A stretch of 64,000 nucleotides of DNA. It comes from CBDCVD01 sp965224015. Its GTDB lineage: Bacteria > Pseudomonadota > Alphaproteobacteria > Rhizobiales > CBDCVD01. The position numbers and the translations under genes were made by a program. The stretch spans positions 2,356,001 to 2,420,000 of the forward strand of contig OZ245032.1 in assembly GCA_965224015.1 (NCBI GenBank), in the 5' to 3' direction. Positions 25,189-33,608 of this stretch are shown here, one piece after another; position 1 is the stretch's first letter; the number at the start of each line of letters is the position of its first letter. Under the pieces are notes generated by a model that was given only the letters and a program-made list of their open reading frames with translations, was not told the DNA's origin and ran no database searches.

Positions 25189-27612
25189 TCACGCCGTCTC
25201 GGAGGCCGGAGGTTTTTGTTTTTGTTTTCGTTTTTGTTTCGGTTTGTTGGCCGACGGGGCCCTGCTGTCGACTTCAGGAACACTGCCTTTTCCCGCACGC
25301 GGCGCCAGCAAAGGTTTGTCCGCAAGCGCACGCAAATGCAGGCGCGAACCGCCAGGAGCCGCATCGTCATCAACAAGGGTGACATAAACGGTTCCCCCCT
25401 TTTTCAGCTCGCCGAACAGAACTTCATCCGCCAGAGGCTTTTTGATATGTTCCTGGATAACCCGGGCCAGGGGCCTGGCGCCCATCTTTTCGTCGTATCC
25501 CTTTTTCGCCAGCCAATCGGCGGCTGCGTTAGAGACCTCAAAGGTGACGCCGCGATCGCCCAACTGTGCCTCAAGTTGCATGATAAACTTGGTAACCACC
25601 TTGCGGACAATTTCCGGCGCCAGGCTGGAGAACCCGATAATCGCATCAAGGCGATTGCGAAATTCCGGCGAGAACATGCGATTGATCGCTTCCTCGTCGT
25701 CCCCCTTAACGGTCGTTCTGTTAAACCCGATAGGCGTCCTGGCCAATTCCGCCGCCCCGGCGTTGGTGGTCATAATCAAAATAACATTGCGGAAATTGAT
25801 CTGCTTACCGTTGTGGTCGGTGAGTCTGCCGTGGTCCATGATCTGCAAAAGAATATTGAACAGGTCCGGATGGGCCTTTTCTATTTCATCAAGAAGGACA
25901 ACGCAATGCGGGTGCTGATCAACCCCATCGGTCAAAAGACCGCCCTGGTCAAAGCCCACATAGCCGGGCGGGGCACCGATGAGGCGCGAAACCGTATGGC
26001 GCTCCATATATTCCGACATGTCAAAGCGGAGCAACTCCAGTCCCAAATGGCTGGACAACTGGCGCGCGACTTCGGTTTTACCAACCCCGGTGGGACCTGA
26101 GAACAGGTAGGCACCAATGGGTTTTTCCGGCTCGCGCAGTCCCGCCCGGGCCAGTTTTATGGCACTGCTTAGGGCTTCGATGGCCTCGTCCTGGCCATAG
26201 ACCACCCGTTTGAGATTAATAGCCAGGCCACTCAGCACCTCCGCATCGTTGCGCGAGACGGATTTGGGGGGAATGCGCGCCATGGTCGCGATAGTCATTT
26301 CGACATCCTTGACGCCGATGGTTTTCTTGCGCCGCGATGCCGGCAGCAATTGCTGCGAGGCCCCGGTTTCGTCAATAACGTCGATGGCCTTGTCGGGAAG
26401 TTTGCGATCGTGAATATGCTTGGCGGACAACTCAACGGCAGACCTTATGGCATGATTGGTATAGCGTACCTGGTGGTGTTCCTCGTAATAGGGTTTCAGC
26501 CCTTTCAGGATGTCGATCGCCTCTTGCAGGCTTGGCTCACGAATGTCGATCTTTTGAAAACGGCGCAACAGGGCGCGGTCCTTCTCGAAGAATTGGCGAT
26601 ACTCCTTGTATGTGGTGGAGCCGATGCACCGGATCGTCCCGGCGGCCAGGGCGGGCTTGAGCAGGTTGGAGGCGTCCATGGCGCCCCCTGATGTCGCGCC
26701 GGCGCCAATCACGGTATGAATTTCGTCAATAAACATGATCGCATTGTCATGGGTTTCGATTTCCCGCACGACCGCCTTCAGCCGTTCCTCGAAATCACCG
26801 CGATATCGGGTGCCTGCCAATAAAGCGCCCATGTCGAGAGCAAATACCGTCGCCTCGCTCAGGACCTCAGGGACATCGCCATGAACAATGCGATGCGCCA
26901 ATCCTTCCGCCATGGCGGTTTTCCCCACGCCGGGGTCGCCGACATAGAGAGGATTGTTTTTCTGGCGCCGACAGAGAACCTGAACGGTACGGTTCAGCTC
27001 TTCCTGACGCCCGATGAGAGGGTCTATCTTGCCGGCGCTGGCTTTTTCATTAAGGTTGATGCAGAATTTCTTAAGGGCGCTGCTTTTACCGCGGTCCCCG
27101 GCCTCGCCTTCCAGGGTTGCATCCTCGTCGACGCCGCGAATGGTACGCGCCTCGGAATTGCCGCCGCGCTTGGCGATTCCGTGACTGATGTAATTAACCG
27201 CATCAAAGCGCGTCATCTCCTGCAGTTGCAGAAAGTACGCCGCATGGCTTTCCCGCTCGGCAAAAATCGCCACCAGCACATTGGCGCCGGTGACTTCCTC
27301 GCGACCCGAGGACTGCACATGAATGACGGCCCGCTGGATAACCCGCTGAAATGCCGCCGTGGGTTTTGATTCCTCAAATTCCTCCATCACCAGCGCCGTT
27401 AAATCATCGTCAATATAGGTGATCAATCCCTGACGCAAATCTTCCAGGTCGACGTTGCAGGCGCGCATGACAGCCGCCGCATCGTTGTCGTCAATCAGGG
27501 CCAACAACAGGTGCTCAAGGGTCGCAAACTCCTGCGAACGATCATTCGCATGGGCCAAAGCCTGATGCAGCGCATGTTCGAGATTGCGAGAAAAAGAAGG
27601 CACGTGAACCAA
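25189..27612 (-). CDS. clpA: ATP-dependent Clp protease ATP-binding subunit ClpA
   Basis: An 807-residue AAA+ unfoldase. Double Clp N-domain at 1-150 (FSRNLEHALHQALAHAND...EHLLLALIDD); first ATPase module with GDPGVGKTAMAEGLA and the Walker B FIDEIHTVIGAG; second module with GPTGVGKTEVARQ, VLLDEIEKAHPD and sensor MTTNAGA. There is no ClpB-type middle domain, and the ClpA-type HGRLTDHNGK segment fits. It unfolds substrates for ClpP and takes N-degron substrates from the ClpS protein encoded upstream. The last about 25 residues form a Lys/Gln-rich tail (NKPKQKRKQKQKPP), longer than usual. clpP is not in the window. Confidence 0.97.
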   Translation of the reverse strand: MVHVPSFSRNLEHALHQALAHANDRSQEFATLEHLLLALIDDNDAAAVMRACNVDLEDLRQGLITYIDDDLTALVMEEFEESKPTAAFQRVIQRAVIHVQSSGREEVTGANVLVAIFAERESHAAYFLQLQEMTRFDAVNYISHGIAKRGGNSEARTIRGVDEDATLEGEAGDRGKSSALKKFCINLNEKASAGKIDPLIGRQEELNRTVQVLCRRQKNNPLYVGDPGVGKTAMAEGLAHRIVHGDVPEVLSEATVFALDMGALLAGTRYRGDFEERLKAVVREIETHDNAIMFIDEIHTVIGAGATSGGAMDASNLLKPALAAGTIRCIGSTTYKEYRQFFEKDRALLRRFQKIDIREPSLQEAIDILKGLKPYYEEHHQVRYTNHAIRSAVELSAKHIHDRKLPDKAIDVIDETGASQQLLPASRRKKTIGVKDVEMTIATMARIPPKSVSRNDAEVLSGLAINLKRVVYGQDEAIEALSSAIKLARAGLREPEKPIGAYLFSGPTGVGKTEVARQLSSHLGLELLRFDMSEYMERHTVSRLIGAPPGYVGFDQGGLLTDGVDQHPHCVVLLDEIEKAHPDLFNILLQIMDHGRLTDHNGKQINFRNVILIMTTNAGAAELARTPIGFNRTTVKGDDEEAINRMFSPEFRNRLDAIIGFSSLAPEIVRKVVTKFIMQLEAQLGDRGVTFEVSNAAADWLAKKGYDEKMGARPLARVIQEHIKKPLADEVLFGELKKGGTVYVTLVDDDAAPGGSRLHLRALADKPLLAPRAGKGSVPEVDSRAPSANKPKQKRKQKQKPPASETA

Positions 27613-27807
27613 ACCTCTCGTTTACCGGATAAACCCGGCCTGACGTGGATAAATGCAGCGATGCCAGCGCATAAACTCCTCCCTGACACCGCAAACGTTC
27701 CGCAAAGCCCAATCACAGGACAATCATAACAAAACCCCTTGCAAAAACCAAAGGGTTTTACGGCATCACGAGTCACCCCCAAGCCAAACGCGCCAGCGTC
27801 CTGACCT

Positions 27808-28263
27808 TTACGTTTTTTCCATCACACACTGAAGGGGCTGCTGGTTTTGCCGCGAGAACTCCAGAACCTGCGTGACTTTTGCCTCTGCCACCTCGTATGT
27901 ATACACCCCACACACGCCTATGCCGCGCTGATGAACGTGCAACATGATCTGGGTCGCGGTGGCTCGATCCTTGTTAAAAAACCGCTCCAGCACGTGCACC
28001 ACAAACTCCATCGGCGTATAATCATCGTTCAATAACAGAACACGATAAAGATTAGGTTTTTTTGTCCTGGTGCGGGCTTTGGTGACAACCTGCTGATCCG
28101 CATCATCGCCGCCGTTAAGATCGTCCAAGTCATCGGGATTATCGGGGCTGGCAGCGGCGCTCGCGTGCCAGGGCGCAGGACCCGCAGGCATGCGGACTTC
28201 CGGGGCGGGAAACCGGTTGCATAAAGCCTGCCGGCGGATGCGGAGCGTCATCGCTTTGATCAT
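27808..28263 (-). CDS. clpS: ClpS adaptor protein
   Basis: A 151-residue protein; the conserved core begins near residue 70: LYRVLLLNDDYTPMEFVVHVLERFF, HVHQRGIGVCGVYTYEVAEAKV. ClpS passes N-end-rule substrates to ClpA and modulates its specificity. The N-terminal about 65 residues are Pro/Ala/Asp-rich and longer than in most relatives; the ATG at 28263 has AAAGGG at good distance, but internal starts at residues 6 and 25 are possible. clpA follows on the same strand after 195 nt, in which no other gene was found. Confidence 0.93.
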   Translation of the reverse strand: MIKAMTLRIRRQALCNRFPAPEVRMPAGPAPWHASAAASPDNPDDLDDLNGGDDADQQVVTKARTRTKKPNLYRVLLLNDDYTPMEFVVHVLERFFNKDRATATQIMLHVHQRGIGVCGVYTYEVAEAKVTQVLEFSRQNQQPLQCVMEKT

Positions 28264-28367
28264 TTGGCAACCCTTTGGAGTGGGGTCATCGACCTGGAGC
28301 GCGTCATATCTTGGCGCTCACCCAAAATGGCTCAATATGTATCCTACATACAGACAGATAGTTTATT

Positions 28368-28470
28368 ATACCAGCGGTATTGGCTTTATATACACGCCGA
28401 CTGGTGTACTGCCTTGATAACACACCTCTTCGACGCTAAGCCATGAGTCATTGTTAAGGACCCTTGGTAT
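28368..28470 (+). repeat. Element A copy
   Basis: Full A unit in the 494-nt gap between clpS and argD. Confidence 0.88.
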
Positions 28471-28540
28471 TATACCCGATAAAAAAAGGGGGCTCGGGAA
28501 CAAATTGGCCAGGCGCAGCCGCGCCGGCGTTTATAGACAT

Positions 28541-28710
28541 GCCCTAGATGTGCAACGTCAGGAGGTCGTCCCTGGCAAGTTCATCGGGTGTAAGTGGCCA
28601 CCTTGAGAACAATCTATTGAAACATGACACGCTAGTGTTCGGCCTTGATTCGGCCTTGATAACGCACCGCTTTGACGCTAATGCATGAGTCCCTGGCGAA
28701 CCCCCAGTAT
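28541..28710. repeat. Mosaic of B-, F- and A-element fragments
   Basis: CATCGGGTGTAAGTGGCCA and CTTGAGAACAATCTATTGAA are parts of a B end; ACATGACACGCTAG is an F end; from about 28654 to 28710 a broken A unit ends in CAGTAT. No gene is seen in 28264-28757. Confidence 0.6.
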
Positions 28711-28746
28711 TAAGACCTGTAATAAGACCTGTAATAAGACCTTTAA
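28711..28746. repeat. 12-bp tandem repeat ending in the argD ribosome-binding site
   Basis: Three copies of TAAGACCTGTAA, the last with one change. The final AA is the start of AAGGAG (28745-28750), which serves the ATG at 28758. Confidence 0.88.
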
Positions 28747-28757
28747 GGAGAAAATCA

Positions 28758-29948
28758 ATGGCGAGTGCGCCGGCATCGACGGCCCTCTACGACACATATG
28801 CGCGGCGTGATATCGCGTTTGCGCGCGGCGAGGGCCCCTGGGTTTTCACAGCCGACGACAAGCGTTACCTGGACTTTGCTTCGGGAATAGCGGTGAACAG
28901 TCTGGGGCACGCCCATCCGCAACTGGTTGCGGCTTTGGAGCGCCAGGCGCGGGCCCTGTGGCAGATTTCCAATCTCTATCGTGTTGAGGAGCAGGAAGTT
29001 TTTGCAAAAAAACTGTGCGCGGTCAGCTTTGCCGATAAAGTTTTCGTAACCAATTCCGGGGCGGAGGCCATGGAGTGCGCCATCAAAACGGCACGGCGCT
29101 ACCATTACACCGCCGGCGCGCCGCAGCGCTATCGCATGGTGACGTTCCAGGGGGCTTTTCATGGACGCACCCTGGCCACCCTGGCGGCCGCGCAGAACCC
29201 CAAGCACATGGAAGGATTTGGCCCGGCGGTTGATGGATTTGACCAGGTCGCCCCCCATGCGGATGCGGTGGAGGCAGCCATTACCGATGAAACCGCGGCG
29301 GTGCTGATCGAACCGGTGCAGGGGGAGAGCGGTATTCAGGTGATGGCACCGGCTTTTTTGCGGGACTTGCGCCATATTTGCGACCAAACGGGCTGTTTGC
29401 TCATTTTTGATGAAGTCCAGTGCGGGATGGGACGCACCGGAAAACTGTTTGCTTACGAACATGCAAAGGTCGCGCCGGACATTATGGGAATTGCCAAGGG
29501 GATAGGTGGCGGATTTCCTCTTGGGGCCTGTCTTGCCAGCGCGCCGGTCGCCGCGGCCATGAGCGCCGGCACCCACGGCTCCACCTTCGGCGGCAATCCT
29601 CTTGCCTGTGCCGTGGGCAGCGCGGTGCTTGATATTTTGGCAAAACCGGCGTTTCTTGATAAGGTGGCAAGGGCAGGATTGCATTTTAAACAACGCCTGG
29701 CACAGATCGCCGACACGTATCCGACGCTGGTTGATGACGTGCGCGGCATCGGACTGATGATGGGACTGCGGATGAAAATTGCGGCAGCGGAGGCCATTGA
29801 TGCTTTTTTTGCGCAGAACCTGTTATGCGTGCCGGCGGGAGACAATGTGGTTCGCCTGTTACCGCCGCTCAATGTCGATGGCGAGGTGATCGCCCAAGGC
29901 TGTAGGCGTATTGATGTGGCTCTGCAAACCCTGGCACGGAGAGCGTGA
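28758..29948 (+). CDS. argD: Acetylornithine aminotransferase
   Basis: A 396-residue class III PLP aminotransferase that makes N-acetylornithine in arginine synthesis (often also serving succinyl-diaminopimelate). Features: YLDFASGIAVNSLGHAHP near the N-terminus, NSGAEAMECAIKTARRYHY, FHGRTLATLAAAQNPK, LLIFDEVQCGMGRTGKLFAYE and the cofactor lysine in GIAKGIGGGFPLGACLA. The start has AAGGAG. First gene of an argD-argF-hslO operon; argF begins two nt after its stop. Confidence 0.95.
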   Translation: MASAPASTALYDTYARRDIAFARGEGPWVFTADDKRYLDFASGIAVNSLGHAHPQLVAALERQARALWQISNLYRVEEQEVFAKKLCAVSFADKVFVTNSGAEAMECAIKTARRYHYTAGAPQRYRMVTFQGAFHGRTLATLAAAQNPKHMEGFGPAVDGFDQVAPHADAVEAAITDETAAVLIEPVQGESGIQVMAPAFLRDLRHICDQTGCLLIFDEVQCGMGRTGKLFAYEHAKVAPDIMGIAKGIGGGFPLGACLASAPVAAAMSAGTHGSTFGGNPLACAVGSAVLDILAKPAFLDKVARAGLHFKQRLAQIADTYPTLVDDVRGIGLMMGLRMKIAAAEAIDAFFAQNLLCVPAGDNVVRLLPPLNVDGEVIAQGCRRIDVALQTLARRA

Positions 29949-29949
29949 A

Positions 29950-30891
29950 ATGACAGCCCCCGGGCAGCGTGACTTTATCGATATCATCGACTTTTCGGCA
30001 CAGGACCTGCGCCAGATTCTACGGCATAGTGCCGCCTTCAAGACGGAGCGACGCGCCAACCGTCCACATGCCGTGCTTGCCGGCAAGATGCTGGCGATGA
30101 TCTTCGAGCACCCCTCGACACGAACCCGTGTTTCGTTTGACGTGGCCATGCGCCAGCTTGGCGGCGAAACCCTTGTTTTAAAGGGCAGCGAAATGCAAAT
30201 CAATCGCGGCGAGAGCGTTGCTGATACCGCACGGGTTCTGTCGCGCTATGTGGATGCGATCATGATCCGCACCCCGGACCATAGTACGCTGCAGGGCATA
30301 GCAGAGCATGCCAGCGTTCCCGTTATTAACGGCCTTACGGGGCGGTCCCACCCGTGTCAGGTCATGGCGGATATTTTGACATTTGAAGAGCACCGCGGCG
30401 CTATTGGTGCGAAAACCATCGCCTGGGTGGGCGATAGCAATAACATGCTAACGTCATGGGTGGAGGCGGCCGCCCGGTTTGGATTTTCCCTGCGTGTGGG
30501 GTCACCTTTGGAGCTTGCCCCATCCCAGGCCCTGCTGGACCTGGCGGCGCGCGAGGGCGTCGACCTGCAGGTGACCAGCGATGCCTTTGAAGCCGTGCAC
30601 GAGGCAGATTGCGTGGTGACCGATACGTGGGTCTCCATGGGGGATGACGAGGCCAGCCGGCGACAGAACCTGCTGCAGGCCTATCAGGTCAATGAGCGTT
30701 TGATGGCAGCGGCCGCCCCTGATGCCATTTTCATGCATTGCCTGCCGGCCCATCGTGGTGAGGAGGTCACGGCGCCGGTGATCGATGGCCCCCAGTCGGT
30801 CGTCTTTGACGAAGCCGAAAACCGCTTGCACGTGCAAAAGGCAATCTTGGCCATGTGTCTGGGATTTGGCAAATTCGAGCGCCAAACATGA
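29950..30891 (+). CDS. argF: Ornithine carbamoyltransferase
   Basis: A 313-residue enzyme from the ATG at 29950 (MTAPGQRDFIDIIDFSAQDL). It converts ornithine and carbamoyl phosphate to citrulline. Signatures: carbamoyl-phosphate loop EHPSTRTRVSFDVAM, HPCQVMADILTFEEH, WVGDSNNMLTSW, and the ornithine-side motif FMHCLPAHRGEEV. It begins one base after argD and its stop overlaps the start of hslO in ATGA, so the three genes are translationally coupled. Confidence 0.96.
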   Translation: MTAPGQRDFIDIIDFSAQDLRQILRHSAAFKTERRANRPHAVLAGKMLAMIFEHPSTRTRVSFDVAMRQLGGETLVLKGSEMQINRGESVADTARVLSRYVDAIMIRTPDHSTLQGIAEHASVPVINGLTGRSHPCQVMADILTFEEHRGAIGAKTIAWVGDSNNMLTSWVEAAARFGFSLRVGSPLELAPSQALLDLAAREGVDLQVTSDAFEAVHEADCVVTDTWVSMGDDEASRRQNLLQAYQVNERLMAAAAPDAIFMHCLPAHRGEEVTAPVIDGPQSVVFDEAENRLHVQKAILAMCLGFGKFERQT

Positions 30892-31907
30892 GCGAGACGT
30901 TTGATCAGGGGCTTGCCAGGGCGACCTCGCAGGCCCTTGAACGGATCGCTTCGCCGCAGGTGGATGACTATGTGTTGGCGTTTGCGCTCAAGACCCTTCA
31001 GGTGCGTGGGCGCATTGTGCGCCTGGGCGCGGCCCTTGATGATCTGGTTCGCGCCCATGACTACCCGGAGCCTGTGGCGCGGCATTTGAGCGAGGCGGTC
31101 ACCCTGTCTGTGCTGCTGGGCACATCTTTGAAATTCGACGGGCGCTTTATCCTGCAAAGCCAGACGGACGGTCCGGTGAGCATGCTGATTGCCGAATTTA
31201 CACCGCCGGGTGACATTCGTGCCTGCGCCCGCTTTGATACTGAAAGGGTCGAAAAGGCAATGGACGAAAAGGCGCCGCGCCCGTCTCTTCTGGGCCATGG
31301 CCATCTTGCCATGACCATCGATCAGGGCGCTGATATGCAGCGCTATCAGGGGGTTGTGGCGCTGGAGGGCACCGGGTTGCAGGCGGCCGCGCACCATTAC
31401 TTCGCGCAATCCGAGCAAATCCCGACTTTGATCCGAATCGGGGTCGCGGAATTGCATCGCCCGGGTGGGGAACAAACGTCGCGGGTACAAAAATCCTGGC
31501 GCGCCGGCGGTGTTCTGATCCAGCATCTGCCCGATGCCAGCGAAGGGCCCCCGGGTATCGGTTCAGATGCGGATGAGGGCGAGGGTTGGGGCGAGGATGA
31601 AGGTTGGGGCGAGGATGAAGGTTGGCAGACCGCCTGCGCGCTAACCAATACCCTTGATGATCACGAACTCACCGACCCGGCGATTTCTGCGCCACAACTG
31701 TTGTTTCGCCTGTTTCATGAGCCTGGGGTTAATGTGTTTCCTCCCGTGTCGGTGCGCAACGCCTGCGGCTGTTCGCAAGACAGAATCGCGGCCATGCTGC
31801 GCCGCTTTACCCCTGACGAGCGCCGCGACATGGTTGAGAATGACCATATTGTCGTCACCTGCGAGTTTTGCGGCAGGGTCTATCGGATCGATCCGCAAGC
31901 CTTGTAA
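30888..31907 (+). CDS. hslO: Redox-regulated chaperone Hsp33
   Basis: A 339-residue Hsp33. The N-terminal domain carries FVLAFALKTLQVRGRIVRLG-like sequence (VLAFALKTLQVRGRIVRLG), LLGTSLKFDGRFILQSQTDG and a YQGVVALEG strand. The C-terminal zinc centre has the CxC and CxxC pairs in NACGCSQ and CEFCGRVY; oxidation of these cysteines activates the chaperone. Between the domains (about residues 225-245) is an acidic Trp-rich insertion of three GEDEGW-like units encoded by a 21-bp repeat, not usual for Hsp33. Starts by a 4-bp ATGA overlap with argF. Confidence 0.95.
   Translation: MSETFDQGLARATSQALERIASPQVDDYVLAFALKTLQVRGRIVRLGAALDDLVRAHDYPEPVARHLSEAVTLSVLLGTSLKFDGRFILQSQTDGPVSMLIAEFTPPGDIRACARFDTERVEKAMDEKAPRPSLLGHGHLAMTIDQGADMQRYQGVVALEGTGLQAAAHHYFAQSEQIPTLIRIGVAELHRPGGEQTSRVQKSWRAGGVLIQHLPDASEGPPGIGSDADEGEGWGEDEGWGEDEGWQTACALTNTLDDHELTDPAISAPQLLFRLFHEPGVNVFPPVSVRNACGCSQDRIAAMLRRFTPDERRDMVENDHIVVTCEFCGRVYRIDPQAL
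31580..31626. repeat. 21-bp in-frame tandem repeat inside hslO
   Basis: Two full copies plus a partial copy of GAGGATGAAGGTTGGGGC-type sequence, coding for GWGEDEGWGEDEGW. Confidence 0.85.
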
Positions 31908-31957
31908 GCTGGCCTTGTAAGCTGGCGAAGAGTCAAACGCGAAGCCCCTTGGTATAA

Positions 31958-32177
31958 GTGCATCGGGTGTAGGTGGCCATTCGTCTGATCATGAGAGGTG
32001 TTCGATTTCTCCAGCGCTGTCAAGGGCGCTTCGCGCCGCTTTCAGCGGTTTTTAAACCCTTGACAGCGCTGGAGAAATCGAAAAAAAGCAATGATCAGAT
32101 GAATGGCCCGATATGGCCTTGCTGGCGGCAATGGCCGCCATAACCCTGACTTCAGACCGGCCACCTTGAGAACAACT
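31958..32177 (-). repeat. Element B, copy 4
   Basis: Reversed copy, following the A-end remnant CCCCTTGGTAT at 31946-31956. Hairpin arms 32003-32026 and 32057-32080, loop 32027-32056. Its stem has CCAGCGC facing GCGCTGG, a third stem variant. Confidence 0.87.
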
Positions 32178-32178
32178 T

Positions 32179-32297
32179 ATACCAGCGGTATTGGCTGATC
32201 ATGAGCCCTGACGATGACTCAGGGATTGGCGTCAGTTAAGTGTGTTATCAAGGCCGTACACCAGACGGCGTGTGCATAAAGCCAATGCCGCTGCTAT
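32179..32297. repeat. Rearranged A element(s)
   Basis: Begins ATACCAGCGGTATTGGCT in forward sense, then switches to the reversed sense (GTTATCAAGGCCGTACACCAG to CCGCTGCTAT). The remaining 32298-32515 upstream of fbpA shows nothing recognisable. Confidence 0.6.
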
Positions 32298-32530
32298 TAC
32301 ACGCATTTTGGTTTGTGGGCTTTGCCCTCGTTATCCTTTCTCGGGTAGGTAGATGCCCGTTAATGGAGAGGTCGAGCTGTTGCACAGACGGTCGGATATC
32401 CCCCTTGCGCCTGTCGCCAACATGGTGAATACTGACGGTTGGCCGTAACGCGGCAACTAACAAGCAACGATGGCCCCGTGTCACACGGTAGTCATGTAAA
32501 TGGAAAACGGGTTTTAGGGAGAACAAGGGA

Positions 32531-33559
32531 ATGAAGCGTTTCTATCTGACCTGCGCATCGCTCGCAGCGATTACATGGGTGGCAGGCGTTTCGGCGCAGG
32601 CCGCCGACAAGCTAACCTTATATTGTAGCGCCCAGGAAGACTGGTGCCAGTTGATGGCCAACGGATTTGAAAAAGACACAGGCATCAAGGTCAACATGAC
32701 CCGCAAGAGTTCCGGTGAGACTTTCGCGCAGATCAAAGCCGAGGCCAGCAACCCCAAAGGCGACGTGTGGTGGGGAGGCACCGGTGATCCGCATTTGCAG
32801 GCCGCCGAGGAAGACCTCACCGAACCCTATGTCTCCAGCATGCGCGGCGAGTTGAACGACTGGGCGATCTCCCAGGCCAAATCGGCCGACAACAAAACCA
32901 TCGGCATCTACTCAGGGGGCCTCGGATACGGGTACAACGAAGACATCCTGAAGAAAAACAATCTCCCCGTCCCCGCCTGCTGGAAGGACTTGCTCAAGCC
33001 CGCCTACAAGGGTCACGTACAGATGGCCAATCCCAACTCCTCCGGAACGGCCTATACGACCCTGGCCACCATGGTTCAGCTTTTCGGTGAGGAAGACGGC
33101 TTTGAATTCATGAAAGGCCTGCACAAAAACATAAACAACTACACCAAATCCGGCTCGGCACCGATCAAGGCGGCGGCGCGCGGCGAAAACACCATTGGTA
33201 TTGTGTTCATGCATGATGCTGTCAAACAGGCGGTATCCGGCTTTCCCATCAAGGTCGTCGCGCCGTGCGAGGGCACGGGATACGAAATCGGCTCCATGAG
33301 CATCATCAAAAACGCCCGCAACCCGGACAGTGCCAAAAAATTCTATGATTGGGCCCTGACCGCCGACGTGCAATCCATGGCGCTCGATGTGAAGGCCTAT
33401 CAGGTGCCCTCAAACAAAGGCGCGAAAACATCGCCCAAGGCCCCGGACCTTTCGTCAATCAAACTGATTGATTACGACTTCAAAAAATACGGCTCTTCCC
33501 AGGAACGCAAGCGTCTGTTGAAAAAATGGGATGACGAAGTCAAAGTGTTGCCGCAATAG
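32531..33559 (+). CDS. fbpA: Ferric iron ABC transporter periplasmic binding protein
   Basis: A 342-residue periplasmic protein. Signal peptide MKRFYLTCASLAAITWVAG... ending near AQAA. The mature part follows the FbpA/AfuA (extracellular solute-binding family 1, iron) pattern: LTLYCSAQEDWCQLMANGFEKDTG, GDVWWGGTGDPHLQAAEEDL, YSGGLGYGYNEDIL, and YQVPSNKG near the end. It binds Fe3+ or a ferric complex in the periplasm and hands it to the FbpB permease. AGGGAG lies nine nt before the ATG. First gene of fbpABC. Control by Irr or another iron regulator is likely but no box was identified. Confidence 0.87.
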   Translation: MKRFYLTCASLAAITWVAGVSAQAADKLTLYCSAQEDWCQLMANGFEKDTGIKVNMTRKSSGETFAQIKAEASNPKGDVWWGGTGDPHLQAAEEDLTEPYVSSMRGELNDWAISQAKSADNKTIGIYSGGLGYGYNEDILKKNNLPVPACWKDLLKPAYKGHVQMANPNSSGTAYTTLATMVQLFGEEDGFEFMKGLHKNINNYTKSGSAPIKAAARGENTIGIVFMHDAVKQAVSGFPIKVVAPCEGTGYEIGSMSIIKNARNPDSAKKFYDWALTADVQSMALDVKAYQVPSNKGAKTSPKAPDLSSIKLIDYDFKKYGSSQERKRLLKKWDDEVKVLPQ

Positions 33560-33560
33560 G

Positions 33561-33592
33561 CGACATTGCGACATTGCGACATTGCAACATTA
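33561..33592. repeat. 8-bp tandem repeat between fbpA and fbpB
   Basis: Three perfect copies and one imperfect copy of CGACATTG, starting just after the fbpA stop codon; the fbpB start is obscured by it. Confidence 0.88.
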
Positions 33593-33608
33593 CGACAATG
33601 CGATCGGC

